Assembly: GCA_029204225.1 (NCBI GenBank)
Contig: CM055111.1
Coordinates: forward strand, 27,472,340-27,536,339
Source: Diphasiastrum complanatum
Lineage: Eukaryota; Streptophyta; Lycopodiopsida; Lycopodiales; Lycopodiaceae
Reading direction: 5' to 3'
Length of the DNA: 64,000 nt
Of this stretch, positions 11,950 through 25,569 are shown piece by piece; positions within the stretch are counted from its first letter, which is position 1, and each line of letters opens with the position of its first letter. The translations under genes were made by a program, and so were the position numbers. The notes beneath the pieces are model-generated. The model did no database searches. It worked only from the letters and a program-made list of their open reading frames with translations, and had not been told where the DNA came from.

Positions 11950-12070
11950 GAATCATGTTGGTATTTAATGATATGCTCAACTCTACAAATTATGCAACTT
12001 GGAAAGTAAGATGGAATTCTTACTTAAGTTGAATGAACTAATGGAAATTTTTGGATCTTGTTGGAGTTTA
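11950..12070 (+). pseudogene. Copia gag N-terminal scrap
   Basis: The translation includes 'DMLNSTNYATWKVRWNSYL' and then a stop. 'STNYAxWKVRM' is the conserved start of gag in the copia copy at 53343, where it occurs about 15 residues after the initiator Met. Only about 40 codons can be recognised before homology is lost. It belongs with the primer site at 11143 by position and orientation. Confidence 0.65.
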
Positions 12071-13200
<1,130 letters not shown>

Positions 13201-14660
13201 TTTTCTAGTTATTGTTCCTTTCAGACACATGGAGCAATTATCTTTAGGAGTTCTTCTCATCGAGCAATTCAATGGTGATGGCTTTCACATGCGGAAGTAT
13301 CATATGAAGATGATATTGTTAGAAAAATATTTATGGGATGTGGTCGACGAATTCTTGATCCTACCACAACAAAATGCTGATTTCATAGCCAAATGAAAAT
13401 CCAAAGATGGAAAAGCTTTTGCATTAATATCCATGAATCTCAAAGATTTACAAAAATCTCATATCAATAGCATTGAAACAACAAGCTTGGGATAATCTCA
13501 TAAGTCTATATGAGACCCAAGATGTTAATCACTCATCTATTCTTGCGAAAGAACTTCTTTTCATGCAAGATGTCAGAATTGGCTTTAATCAATGACCATG
13601 TTAATCATGTTAGATCATTAATTGATCAACTTGTTGTAGTCGGATCACCCATTGCTGACAACGATGAGGCCATGACACTCTTAGAAAGTCTTCCCACTTC
13701 CTACGATCATCTGGTCATGCTAATCTCGACACAGCTAGATTTAACAATGTAGAAGATCACCTCAATTCTTCTCTAAGAAGAACTTCTAAGGAAGTCGAAT
13801 GATGTTTCTACATTAGAAAAGCCAATTGCACCATCTTTGAAGAAGAAGTAGCACTTGAAAAAGTCTGCTATCAATACTTCAAAGTTAGATACACATCCGA
13901 CATAGTAGGAAAAGTCAAAACATCAACATACCAAACACTTCTGCAAGTATTTCAAGAAGAAAGGACATGATATAGATGACTGCAAAATCCTAGTAGCTAA
14001 GAACCAACAAGCTCATACTACAGTCACTGATGCTTTAGAAGACAAATCCAATAAAAAACTATTCATTGTCGAATCGAACAGATTTTTAGACTTTGTTTGT
14101 TGGTATCTTGACTCTAGTGTTTTTCCAAAGGCCAAGCTCATAGAGCTAAAGGCATTCTCAAATCTTATTCACTATGATCTTTGTGGCCTGATGCAGACCC
14201 CATCATGCACTGGATCAATGTGCTTCATTACATATATCGATGATTATTCTCGAAGAACTACTGTCATGTTCATCAAGAACAAGTTGAAAGCATGTCTGTG
14301 TTTTCAACAATTCAGATGACTATATGAGAATCAAACAAGAAGGAGGATCAAATCTCTATGCACAGATGGAGGGAAAGAGTTCAATCAAATCTTTGGAAAG
14401 AAGCTATGGATAAAGAGTATTCATCTCTTATCAAGAACCAAACATGGACTATTGTTGAATTGCCTGCCAACAAAAATGTAGGTGATTGCAAATGGATATT
14501 CAGAGTCAAATACAAGGTAGATGGAAGCATCGATCGAAGAAAAGCTCAACTTGTCACGAGAGGGTTTTCTTAGGTACATAATGTCAACTGCACTGAGACT
14601 TTCAGTCTAGTAGTTAAACATTCTTCAATTAGACTTCTATTGTGCTACAACAGATTTTGA
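13201..14660 (+). pseudogene. Ty1/copia gag-pol remnant of a second lineage
   Basis: In order, with many stops and frame changes: gag ('FNGDGFHMRKYHMKMILLEKYLWDVVD' region at 13270; 'LINDHVNHVRSLIDQLVVVG' and 'LLESLPTSYDHL' to 13750), a damaged zinc knuckle ('CKYFKKKGHDIDDC' near 13943, second Cys lost), a damaged protease motif ('WYLDSS' near 14102), part of the integrase core ('YDLCGLMQTPS', 'FITYIDDYSRRTTVMFIKNK' near 14180-14290) and the start of RT ('LWKEAMDKEYSSLIKNQTW', 'CKWIFRVKYKVDGSIDRR'). Between the integrase and RT pieces most of the integrase is missing, so there is a deletion near 14365. Gag and RT wording resembles the element at 38191-44111 more than the one at 52021. The fragment ends near 14640 without RNase H. 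Confidence 0.85.
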
Positions 14661-17600
14661 AAAATTATAATATGCTTTTGTCTGTTCTCCACGTACAACA
14701 TACAACAAATCAAACCAAGGATCTAGATTACGAAAAGTACTTGTGACAATTTATTGTCACTAGTAAAATGTTCTTTTTTAGAACACAAACCCATGAACTT
14801 TGTTACCAACCAGAAGGTAATAGTAGCTTGAGATCCAATAATAGTGACATAATTGAAAATTTGATGTTATTGGATGTCAAAGCAAAACTAAAATATCAAT
14901 TGATAACCAAAAGTCTCTCATAGATTCACTCTTATCCATTGTTCACTACTAAATCACCTGAATAACATTGTTTATCTCTCTCTGGGGAAAGATAATAACC
15001 TATATTACATTAACTACTCAATAAAAAAATAAGTGATCTATGACATGTTTATGGCACAACTTTAAATTTAGTTGCACAAGCTTCAAATTAAAATGGTATA
15101 GCGTTCGAATAAAAATTGTCATTTTGTTCAAACATTCAACTTGATATGAGATCCTATCATTTGCCTTCAAATTGAAAAATGAAAGAGGTATAAACCCTTC
15201 AAAATCCATTTTTGGAAAAAAAAAAAATCTTACCTTGCACTTGCAAATTTACTTTTTTTTTCTCACTTTTCTAATATGAAGAAAAAGCCTTAAGAGAGTC
15301 TTCAAGTGAGGTTTTGGAAAATTTCCCTCTTTCTTTGAAAGCAAATAAGCTCTTTGAATGACATTGATCACTACAAATTCCAAAATTGATTATATTGTGA
15401 TCTACATGTTACCCTTCTAGGTAATTGCTCACAACATTTTTTAAGTAACAAGTTTCAAGTTTAGAAATCACACATCGTTCTTTTCAAAAAAAGAACTAAG
15501 ACTATGAATGCTTAAGATGAATATAGTTATGAATTTTGCTAAAAACTTGATACCCATGAATATAAAAAAGTTAAGATGTATGCAATAACGATAATTTTTT
15601 TTTTATCTCCCATGATTTCTTTAAGAATAAAACATCACGTCTCATTTCTACCTTTTATTTCCCCTAAATACAATAAATTTGCGTTAACATCATGTGCAAT
15701 ATGTGCATCACGTGTAGGCCAAGCCAAGGATCGCAAGGCTTGGCATAGTAGTTGAGAGTCGAGGGGTCATGCATTCGCGAGCACGTGTGTTGCTCTTTTC
15801 CAACTCAACTGATCTACAAAGGATATCTATATGTTTTCAATCTTATTCAAACACATTATATCACATATGAATATATAAAAATCATAATGTGTGTCAAGAT
15901 TAAGAAAATCAATATATTATACGAGAGAGATTTTGTGAGTTTTCTCCTCCCTCAACAACTGGGTTCCTATACTAAGACCAAGGCAATAAAACATTATTTT
16001 CCATGGTCATACCAACACAAAATATCACATATATCCTTGACTTAAAGCTGAAGCAATGTGGACATTTAGGCAAACGTCATTTTTATCCTTTTATTCTTGG
16101 ATTTGCATTTTCTTCCTACCATCCAAAGTTTAAAAGCATCCAATTGTCATTCCATGAGGATCCTATTTTTACTATAAAAAAACCATAAAATTGTCGTGCT
16201 TTTTTAAAATTCTCTTTCAAGTTTTTAGGTGGACTGAAGAGGTTCTTCAAGATTGTATTGGTCTTAACTTGACTTGATCTTTTTGAAAATCAAGCACCGT
16301 AAAAAAATTCTATCACACTTGCAAACATGTTGCACATAGTTATATTAACTATACTATAAATGCCAACAAAATGCCTAAAGATTGAAACCTCCTTCTATGA
16401 GGTTAAAATCAAAAGATTGATTCCACTTATGTGCACTTGAGACATAGAAGGCCATAGGCTAGATATATGGGAATTTCGCATACATGGAAATGTATTTGAA
16501 ACTTGCATGTAGTTGTGAGGCTTTGAGATTTTTTTTATGTTGTGGCTACTAGAACCTTGTGTACATATGTACATTAATTTACAAGCTTGTATATAGAGTG
16601 ACCTTGCCTAATGTTGATTCATAGCTTACAAGTAGCAACAATAGACACACTGGACAAATATAAAATTTTTGATGGCAAAAAGAGTGTGTGATGTTAGGAG
16701 AGAATCCGGAAAGACAACACTATCTCAAGAGGAGGACGAAGGAGTATGGAACATGTAAGACAACCATGACTATGGCAATGTGCATGCAACATGGGTTGGG
16801 TCCAAATTGAGTGATGTAGTAGTTGTTGCCATTTTTATTTTGGGGGCAACAGTTCTTTTATCAAAGTGGATAATCACTGTAGCTATCAATGACCAACGAA
16901 AGAACAGACTTTCAAATGAGGACAATCTATGATAACAAGAGGTAATAGCTAATTCAAATAGTAGTTAAATATGGTAGGGGAATCTAAAAATTGCTTGGAA
17001 AGACTGCTTTGGGTGACACTCCTAACATCTTAAAGGAGGCCTATATGAAAATGGCTAAGCCTTAGATCTTACAAATGAGCTAGCATGTTAGCTCTGATTA
17101 CGTCAAGCCTTCAATGAGCCACTCACTTACTATAAGAATTAAGCTAGCTATGGAGCTCAAGTATGGGCCACAAATGCTCTTGGAGTTGATTTTCCAAGAG
17201 ATGCATAAGATGCTCTTGGAAAGAATGTGCATACTGAAAAATGACTTTGTATCTTGACAATGAGTGGATGTACCAAATTCAATCAAAACTACAATGGGAG
17301 GTTGGTGAAGCAAAATTTGTGAACAAGATATCTAGCCCTAGGTCTCAACTCCCCTTATGAGTGTGTGCTAGATTGCATGACACCAAGCTCATGGTGGTGG
17401 CCCCATGGAGAAAGCCAATGTCATGTAGAATGTGCCTTTGTTTTTACTTAATAAGTACGAGCTTGTTGGGGTTGATATTTTTGGCATTGCTTTTGTGAGT
17501 TGTCCAAGTTGAAGACCAAATTCAAATATTTTGGCTGGCACCAAGGTGGGGTATCCTCACGTGCCTCTTTATCATTTACAATTCAATCTGGTTGAGTTGG

Positions 17601-20520
17601 CTCCCACTTTGCCTCTAGATTTTTGAAATGACTTTGCGTTGTAGTTGCTTACCTCATGGATGGTTGTTGATAGGCTATTTGGAAAAATTGATTTTTACTA
17701 TAATGTGATGGATGTTTAGGCTAGTTAATTCCTTGAAGTTGACATTGGTACAATCACGTGTTGGATGAAAAGAGTAGGTTAAATGCTAAATTGAGGAATC
17801 TATTTTATGTCCAGCTCTATCACGATATTCACACAACAACAGATTAGTCACCTTAAGAAGAAAAAAAAATCTCATCAAGGAGAATTTTGTATTAAACTTA
17901 AGCCCCTCCACTTGCAAAATGCGGCCTAGTGGTTGACATCCCTTCTCTCACCTCCAGGTTTGGAGCTCAATTCTCCTCATGTGCACATAAGGGTTTAGCA
18001 ATGAATTGTGGTTTTATACATGTTTGTGAAAATGCTCCACACAAGATGTTGAATGTTGAAAGCTCTACATCTATCCATGTTGCACAACCCATATTGATCC
18101 ACAAGTGACATCTTGCCAGTTCGAACTCATTACAATCATAACTTTCCACATACCAATAAAGAAATTTTTCATGGCTAACGCCAACTCTAGCTAATACCTT
18201 GTTTTTTGTTTCTCATAATAGAAATTTTATAAGCTAACTAGGGTTATTATTTATAGCTTCTACAAAATTGGCCTAATCTTATTCATAGTAAGCTCCTTGC
18301 TATGTCTCATCTTCTCTATCAACCAAGATTCAAGCCATGGTTTCCATCATCATAGGGAACACTCTAGCAACTTGACTTTTGTGGGAGAGCAATGCCTTAA
18401 TAGATAGGTCCACATCTTTTTAGGAACAAATTTATGAACCGGAGTACTATCAAAATATGTTGGATCTCAAGTTGTAGATAGCTACATTTTTTGTGTAACC
18501 TTGTTTTGGCGTCTCATGCCTCTTTGAAAAAAAAAAAACCCCACCAAAATCTTTTACATAAATATAATCATGAGACATAAGGAATCTCAACCATCAAACA
18601 TGCTCCTCTTATTCCCATAGGCAAACTAAAACATTTCCCATAAAAAGACATCTCAAATGCTCTCCCTTTCAAACTAGTATTAGCCTTCATATATTTGCTA
18701 CTCATTTACCTCATATTTGAAAGAGAAAAAGAGTATTATGCATTTTGTATCTTGATAATGCTTGATGACCCTTTAGGACCAATGCTCATCCTTCGTTAAG
18801 TATCAAAGTTTCAATTTGCTCTTCTTCCTAAAGAGCATCAAATGATACAAAAGAATGGTATCCCTCAAGAAGTTATGGGTTGCACATATATTCAGTGGAT
18901 TTCATCACTCTTGAGATCGTAAAATGATTGCAAACAAACAACATGCTGACTAGATATGAATTTTAAGTCCATAGAATTTTTTAAGATTAACTACGGCCCA
19001 TAAAAAGTGTGTAGAGAAGTTGGGGGAATATCCTATAAAAAGTCAAAATGTGTGAGCCATAATTTTTTTTTTTTTTTAGTATTGAGTAGGATGCTTTGCC
19101 AATACTCTTCATTTGGAAAAGTCTTGTTTAGGAATCTTAAGACTGGGTTCAATGATTGTTCACTTACTGCTCAATTAATAATCTTACCATGATTTGATAA
19201 CTATTTTAGTTGTAGCGATTCTCAAAATGATGAGTAATTTTTGATCTTTTAAATAAGTTGAGAGTTTAGATCATTATTTTGAAAAGGTCACTAAAAATAC
19301 ATCTTACATCTTGTCATAGGAAGTTTTTTAATTCTTGTATGTACTTATATGAAGTTTTTTTGTTTACTTGCATGTCCACTTGTGGAATTGAACTCTAGAT
19401 CTTAATGAAATGAGATGAAATGAATTAACCTGATTGTATTGGCGACAATAATATCGCGGGGATTCTGACATGGGTGTCTGATGGATTTTTGAAAATTTTA
19501 TAAGTCGTCGCATTTCGACGCATTGGATTCCGACATCCAAGTAAAAATTCCTAAATTGGACGTCCGATGATTGGGAAACTGTGGCGCCAAACTTGAAGCT
19601 TCTAAAGACCAAGTTAAATAGTCAAATGGAGGGAAAATAGTGCACCCTCCACTGGCCTCCCCCGTCAACTGAATAACTAGTAATAGTAGGCCCTTGAAAA
19701 TGCTCTTGGCTAACATATGAGTAAAAGGGCACCAATGGCAGCTGTCTATGGACATGATGTCAATAACATTCCCACATTGAAAAAAACATTACCCTCAATG
19801 TGGGGATGTATTAAGCAACATCAAATAGGAACAACATTTGTAGCAATTGATTTATGCTTAAGTCTCCCAAGTAACCCCCTCAATAGGTCTGCCATCTCAT
19901 GGAACAAAAAATTGCATTTGGCACCTACGACAACTAGATTGAAGCGTGATTTGAAGAATCGAGTCTAGTTAAAAAGGAAAGAACTTTGGATCATTAGGAA
20001 ATGCAGCCTTGCAAGGAGCCTCATCCTCGACAACAACACACAAGAAGCTCACATTGTATCATGTACATGTTTGGTAGTAGGGATCTGTAAGCGATAAGTA
20101 AAATGACTTAGTTGTTCTCTCATGTCTATCAAAACTTGACATTGATTGTAACTAAACACGAATGGATCAACTCCGTGAAATGGCATTTGATTTATTGGCT
20201 ACACACATAAACAAATCAATAAGTGACGTACATAGATTGACGAACATTATAATAAAAAACAATCATATAAAGTTAACAAACCTCAACGCCTTCCAAATTC
20301 GATGGTTGACCCTCATCTTTTCATCCAAACTTCCACAAATGATTCTCAAAAATGCGTCTTTCATGCATCTTTTGCCTTAGTCCTCTCTAATAGCCTATTG
20401 TGAATATGAAAAAGAAGAATTTATTTTAAAGCCAATAATAACATTGAATTGATCATTTATTTAGTGCAAAGGTCATGAATAGATCCAGTCCCGCTACACA
20501 ACTGCCGCGATTTTCAACAT
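14661..20520. other. Long anonymous region, no gene seen
   Basis: Almost 6 kb without a recognisable coding region. The small open frames (for example 15752-16045, 16003-16188, 17098-17313 minus, 19717-19968) have no domain features. Short A/T homopolymers are common. A tRNA-like A-box/B-box pair can be read near 17921-17974 but is weak. Near 19445-19560 there are TCGGATTCCGACAT-like words resembling those at 20640-21060, which may mean that a CACTA-type element once extended across this area. Confidence 0.5.
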
Positions 20521-20628
20521 GATCTGCGACAGGATATCGTGCGTTTAATTTTTTTTTTTGGGTTCGTTGGGGTGTCGCAAAACACGTCGGAACAGGGCCA
20601 TCGGAATTCGATGTGCACAATATCCGTC

Positions 20629-21060
20629 GCACTACAACAGCCAGTCGATGTCGAGATTCTGGACAACCGTCCCGGAAAGCTTAAATCGGCATCGACATGG
20701 ATGTCGGATTTCGACGTCCGATGTGGACATCGGATTGCGACGTCCCACGTGGTCGTCGGATTGCGACGTACAATTCCAACGTGGCATCGTTGACGTGGAG
20801 TTATAGTCTGATGTCCATGTCGGGCGTTGGAATCGGATGTTTGTTGGCAATTTTTTTTAACAAAATGTTGCCTGATGACATCCTGACGAGTGTTTGACGT
20901 CCATTCGATGACAGATAAGTCTACGTCGGATTGCGACGTTCAACGAAATGTCGAATTCCGACATCTGTTAGCGAAGTTTTTACAGGATTGTGTTTGATGA
21001 CGGGTGTCTGACGTCCATCCGACGTATGCCCTACGGATTGTGATGTCGGATTCTGACGTC
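20629..21060 (+). repeat. Clustered TCGGATTGCGACGT-type repeats, CACTA-like subterminal region
   Basis: The octamer GACGTCCG/TCGGATTG and variants such as CGGATTGCGACGT recur more than ten times in both orientations across about 430 bp, and the GC and CpG content is far above the surroundings. The cluster starts near CACTACAACAGCCAGTCG at 20629. CACTA (En/Spm) transposons begin with CACTA and carry short repeats in direct and inverted order near their ends, so this may be one end of such an element. I find no matching opposite end. Confidence 0.5.
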
Positions 21061-21706
21061 GCTGAGTAGGTTAAAACAAAATAAAAAATGCGTAAAAAAT
21101 AGCACGTGCATTTTTATTGGGCTGTTCTTGGAAATGTGTTTTTGGAGAGACACTGTTCTTGGTTTGCTTTTGAGGGCAATATTTTTGGATTGCATTGGAC
21201 ATTTGGATCAAATAGCAAGCTAAGCATGAGGTACTTTCTATTCATACATTTCTTCATGCACATTATAAATTGCAATATCTTATTGCATTACTTCACGCAG
21301 ATTATAAATTGCTTTATTACATTACTTCATGCACATTATGGACTGCATTTTGATTCGTATATATGACATTGTTCTTTGGAATTTGACATTGCACATAGTG
21401 GGAAATTCCTAGTTAGTTATCACATTGCACACCTTGGAATCCGACATTGCCCATATTTCGGATTCTGACATGGCATTTCTTGGTGCTTGGTGCAACATTG
21501 CGCATACGAAAATCAATAACAATACTGTGATCAATTGCAATAATATATTGATAATCTCAATCAATGTATTCAAAATTTTTGCTCAATTCAAGTTTAAATT
21601 AGTTTAGGGCTAGGTTGGATCAGCTAGTCATAATGCATAATATGAAAGAAAATCATATGAAATCAAAGACAAACTATAAGAGTTTAGATTAACTTACCAT
21701 GCTTGC

Positions 21707-22319
21707 TTACAAGCCCACCTTTCCGCTTGAGCCCAGCTTAGGATTGCCTACTCCATGCATCCTAGCTGCCGCGACATCTTTTTGAACATTGTACTTATCT
21801 GGTGTTTTTTTGTCGTTTTCTACTGTGTTCCAATCTACCCTTGAACACCAGTGGGGTTTGGATAACCCATCCCTATAAGCTTGTCGCACCGTATCACGAC
21901 AATGTCTTATCCATAGGCTCATATGTTTATATATTTCTTTCATGTCGAATTCCACATCTTGTGGAAATTCGCCATGAAGGCTACCAACAACCTACGATTT
22001 AAGATCTGAAGATTGATCAGACCATTTTATAAATAATCTATTGCCAAAATAGCATTGGCATAAAGAATGCACTTGTGGTCCATAACCACCCTGCCCTTAC
22101 GATTGGCGATTATATTCCCTTCCGGATCCACGTCGTAGTAGGGATTCGTGGATGACTCTTCGGAAGGGCGGGTGAGGGAGCCATGGCCGCTTGTGAGGGA
22201 TCACCCTCGCCTTGGCTGAGCATCAAATTTTGTAATTCTTCTTTTTGCTCGTTAGTTAGTGTTGCATAAAAATTTGAAACATAAGTTCCCGAGCTCTCAC
22301 CACTACCGGACCTCGACAT
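21707..22319 (-). pseudogene. En/Spm (CACTA)-like transposon ORF remnant
   Basis: Reading leftward, a start-like 'MSRSGSGESSGTYVSNFYA' leads into 'LTNEQKEELQNLMLSQGEGD' and a Pro/Ser-rich stretch. After frame changes come 'RVVMDHKCILYANAIL', 'MKEIYKHMSLWIRHCRDTVRQ', 'KPHWCSRVDWNTV' and 'AAARMHGVGNPKLGSSGK'. The order (Gln-rich N-terminus, a Trp-containing helical segment, then a basic motif ending in His-Gly/Gly-Ser) resembles the second protein of plant En/Spm-type transposons (transposase family 24, Ptta/En/Spm). That match is from memory of the family style, not from alignment. At least two frameshifts break it. It lies beside GACGTC-rich repeats and a CACTA-like sequence, which supports the assignment. 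Confidence 0.45.
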
Positions 22320-22507
22320 GATTACTACATTCATAAGCATACAATACATTACAATGAACCCTAATATATTGAAATGAAATAGAAAATAATAAGTACATAG
22401 CTAGGCTAAAAAGCCAAGCATGTATAAGGTTGCACAAATTTCATAGGAAAAAACACGATTCAGACTTGTGGCTTCTAGCATGGCATAATGACACTCTAAC
22501 TAGCTAG

Positions 22508-22690
22508 CCTATGTTCAGAAATATCATGAATTACTAGGGATTAATTTTTGGCATATTTCCACTCTCTTGGCCGTGTCCTATTGTCATGACAGTTAGGGTA
22601 TGTTTTGAAATATCATGAATTACTAAAGAATAGTTGCATATTCCTACTCTATTGGCCAGATCGTATTGTCACGCCCGTTTCGCTAGGTGC
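22508..22690 (+). repeat. Two-copy direct repeat, unit about 100 bp
   Basis: TATGTTCAGAAATATCATGA followed by ATTACTA, CATATT, CTACTC or CACTC, and TTGGCC is repeated as TATGTTTTGAAATATCATGA with the same following words. The two copies are adjacent and imperfect. No coding content. Confidence 0.7.
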
Positions 22691-22852
22691 AAAAATCACT
22701 TAAAAACCTCGTTCTCCATTACATTGTAATGATGTTTCGATTATTTCATTTACTCTCATCTCATCTTACCACACATGGGGGTGGTGTACTGTGCTTGAGA
22801 TGCACTTACCAACCCATGTTTGGTTCATTGTGATCCCAAAGGTTGACAATAC

Positions 22853-23053
22853 CAAGAAACATCTCCTCTCATCTAATCAAGATCTAGAATTGGATTCCAG
22901 TGATAAGTAATACTAGGAAGCATTTCCTCTCATCTCATCAAGATGTAAAAATTGGATTCCACTTAGGTGAACAAGGATAATTCTAAGAAACATTTTGCTA
23001 GTATATTATCTAGATCCAAAACTACATTCTAACCTGGGTGAACAAGGACAAGA
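22853..23053 (+). repeat. Three-copy degenerate tandem repeat, unit 60-70 bp
   Basis: Three successive units share AAGAAACAT, CCTCTCATCT, ATCAAGAT, TTGGATTCCA and GGTGAACAAGGA in the same order. The third unit is the most diverged. The repeat lies about 2.5 kb upstream of the start codon of the gene at 25570. Confidence 0.65.
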
Positions 23054-23099
23054 AAGTAAAAGTAGTTAGTGGAAGCAAATACAAGAAACAAAAAATTCC

Positions 23100-25432
23100 T
23101 TCTAACTAGATGTAAAGATCAAAAAAATATCCTATGACCTTGTTTGTCTTGTTTTAAGGACCAGGTGGCAGCAGGATCCCCCAAAATTGCTACTCCTACA
23201 TACAAGTGTCACTAGGGGGTGCTTAAAGATTGCTTGTTCCTTTGCATTTCCCTTCCTTCCTTCCTTCCTTCTTTTTCTTCTCTTTTTGGCCTTCCTCTTC
23301 ATAATACATGCATACCAAGCAAAGAGTACGGCTTCATCGGCGATGGCGAGAGAGGTCATGGCGTCATTGCCTGCTTTTGCTCTTTCGCATCTTCAGAAAG
23401 GAAGCGGAGTCTGATGGAAGGAAGGCATATGTGGGGGCAGAGCAGAGGAAGCTGGGAGGCCGTTATAAGATTCTGCAAACTTAAGCTCTTGCTGATAACG
23501 TCAGTTGTTGTCTTGCTGATCGTAAGGTTTGGACATGACTAGCCTACCAAAACTTCTGGCAAGATCTGATCCGAAATATTTCTGTGTATTTGCACCCCTT
23601 GGAGTGTTGTCTGGTGGAATAATGGCACGGCGATGGCTTCAGTTCTGGAATTCTAGACGCCCAATGCACTGATCCGCTATTGAGAAGTGCAAAGGATCTG
23701 AAATTGTTTCAATGAATGTTGATAGTTTGGTATTGTGATGTAAGGTTTGTTTGTGATGGTGTACCGAGGGTGTAGTCTGGTATGGTGGTCCAGCCTTGCG
23801 GTTACTTTCAAGCGTGAGGCCGATGCAGCCTGCATATTCTAGCGGATCTTTTGTGATGCGCCGCGCCTTAGGTGATCATTCTAGTAACGTTATTGCTTTG
23901 GGGTTTCAACAGCAAGCCTAAAATTTTGATCAAAGACAGCTTGTTGCGGCTGCCTGTTTTCACGTTTTGCAAGGGCAGTTTTGGCTTATGTTGGGGCAGG
24001 CCTTTCAACCACTGCAGCTAATCAGCTAAGCGGATCCTCCTCAGTGCATGCGAAGTATGTCACATGGTTTAGCTTCCAAGGCTTTCTGTTCGCTAATTTC
24101 TTTTTTCCAGTAATTCGTCTTGATTCGCCTTTGACTTGCCGACCTTTTTCTTCTCCCTATAAGACATGGGATTCGTGCTTGTTACATTTTGCAAAGCCGA
24201 AGATGTATCATTAGGATTGGTAGAGTGCCGTTTCTACTCTCGTGTTCTATGTCCTAAATGCGCATTGTGACAATCTGCTCCATCTCATTTTCTATTTAAT
24301 GCTGTTGGTAGGATTCTCTCTCATAAATTGAGAGAGAGGATTTTGAGCACTAAGCAAACTTTCTTGAAGTTAGTGTTCATATCTTTTAATTTTCTCCTGT
24401 CAGATAAGCTCGAGCATAAAATGCTGTAAATTATGTCTGGGTTTTTCCACAATTCCCAGCACCCGATAATTCTTGCAACCTTCTAACCTCAGGGATGCCT
24501 GGTCCAAATATTAAAATAACAGGTCAGCCACACTTCCTTGACAACTTAAAGCTTTTGTGACTGTTGAATTTTAATAAATCTCTAAAGAGTAAAATCAAAG
24601 CATAGTAACCCACTTTTATGTGCATCCAAACCCATCTTAATCTTTATTCCAATGTGGGACAAAATACCAAAGAAAAGAAGAGCACTATGAGGAAGTTGCA
24701 AAAGGGGACTTACAATTTGGACTGTGTCGAAAAGACATTCTACAGACATCTAAGGACATTGAAATGTAGATATTTTTATGCCCATATTAGGGCAATATGG
24801 GAAGACAACTACTGCTTGATAATGTTACCAAATTATCTGTTCATCTTTAATTCAGGACAGAATATTAGGGCACAGAGTATCTTTTGATTAGAAGCTAAGG
24901 AATATTTGCACAGATTTCTTTCCACTGGACTACATGTCTGTGCTGCAAACAATTCTTGATTTTGCAATCTTGTCTCAGGCGAGGCAACTATGTGAGTGGG
25001 TTGTGCTATGGTGGTATTGGGGGCCTTAGATATAGTCCAATGAATTGATCTTGGATGTCTGTGTGTACTCTTGTGGCTTTAGGGTGAGTATAGCTCTTAC
25101 TTTGGCTGGGTTGGTGAGTTTGATGTCTGGATCACCAGTGTATGTTTGGTTAGGGTCCAGGATGATGTAATACTCTCACTGCTTTCAGGTCTAAAAGACA
25201 ACTTGGCTCTGGAGTTGATTACCTCATGCATTGAATGCTTTAGACAACAATTGTCAAGATGACATTGTTATATTATTTCTATGTTCTTTTCTTGCATATT
25301 TTTCCAGAATTTGCGTATTTCAGAAGTTGCAATGCTTTTAGACTAGACTAGTAAAGCAAGCTAACTATAAGACACTTAATGATAAGATGATTCAAAGAAT
25401 GCCATCAACTACCATGTGGGCTTTAGACTTTT

Positions 25433-25437
<5 letters not shown>
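23100..25437 (+). promoter_or_regulatory. Upstream region of the 25570 gene (promoter and possible 5'-UTR exon)
   Basis: This 2.3-kb stretch has the highest GC content near the gene and contains a (CCTT)n/(CTTC)n pyrimidine tract at about 23247-23276, followed by a GC-rich segment at 23330-23560. Plant genes often have a non-coding first exon and a 5'-UTR intron, and the strong acceptor-like GACTACAG at 25534-25541, just before the start codon, suggests that here. I cannot locate the transcription start or the donor. The short open frames at 23187-23542 may be upstream leader sequence rather than genes. Confidence 0.35.

Positions 25438-25519
<82 letters not shown>
25438..25519 (+). repeat. 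(TC)n microsatellite, about 82 bp
   Basis: About 41 TC units end 50 bp before the start codon of the gene at 25570 and about 20 bp before a likely splice acceptor. It could act as a long polypyrimidine tract or, as a GA repeat on the other strand, as a binding site for plant GAGA-binding (BBR/BPC) proteins. The open frame running through it upstream of the Met at 25570 is an artefact. Confidence 0.95.
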
Positions 25520-25522
<3 letters not shown>

Positions 25523-25569
25523 TGTTTGTGGATGACTACAGGGAACTTCAAAGCACCAGTAACTATTTC

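Noticed and set aside
23187-23542. Short sense frames in the GC-rich segment as genes
   Set aside because: No domain and overlapping frames. More likely promoter or 5'-UTR sequence of the downstream gene.
25387-25569. Upstream Met extension of the 25570 gene
   Set aside because: It would translate the (TC)n tract as Ser-Leu repeats. A likely splice acceptor lies between the tract and the Met at 25570.
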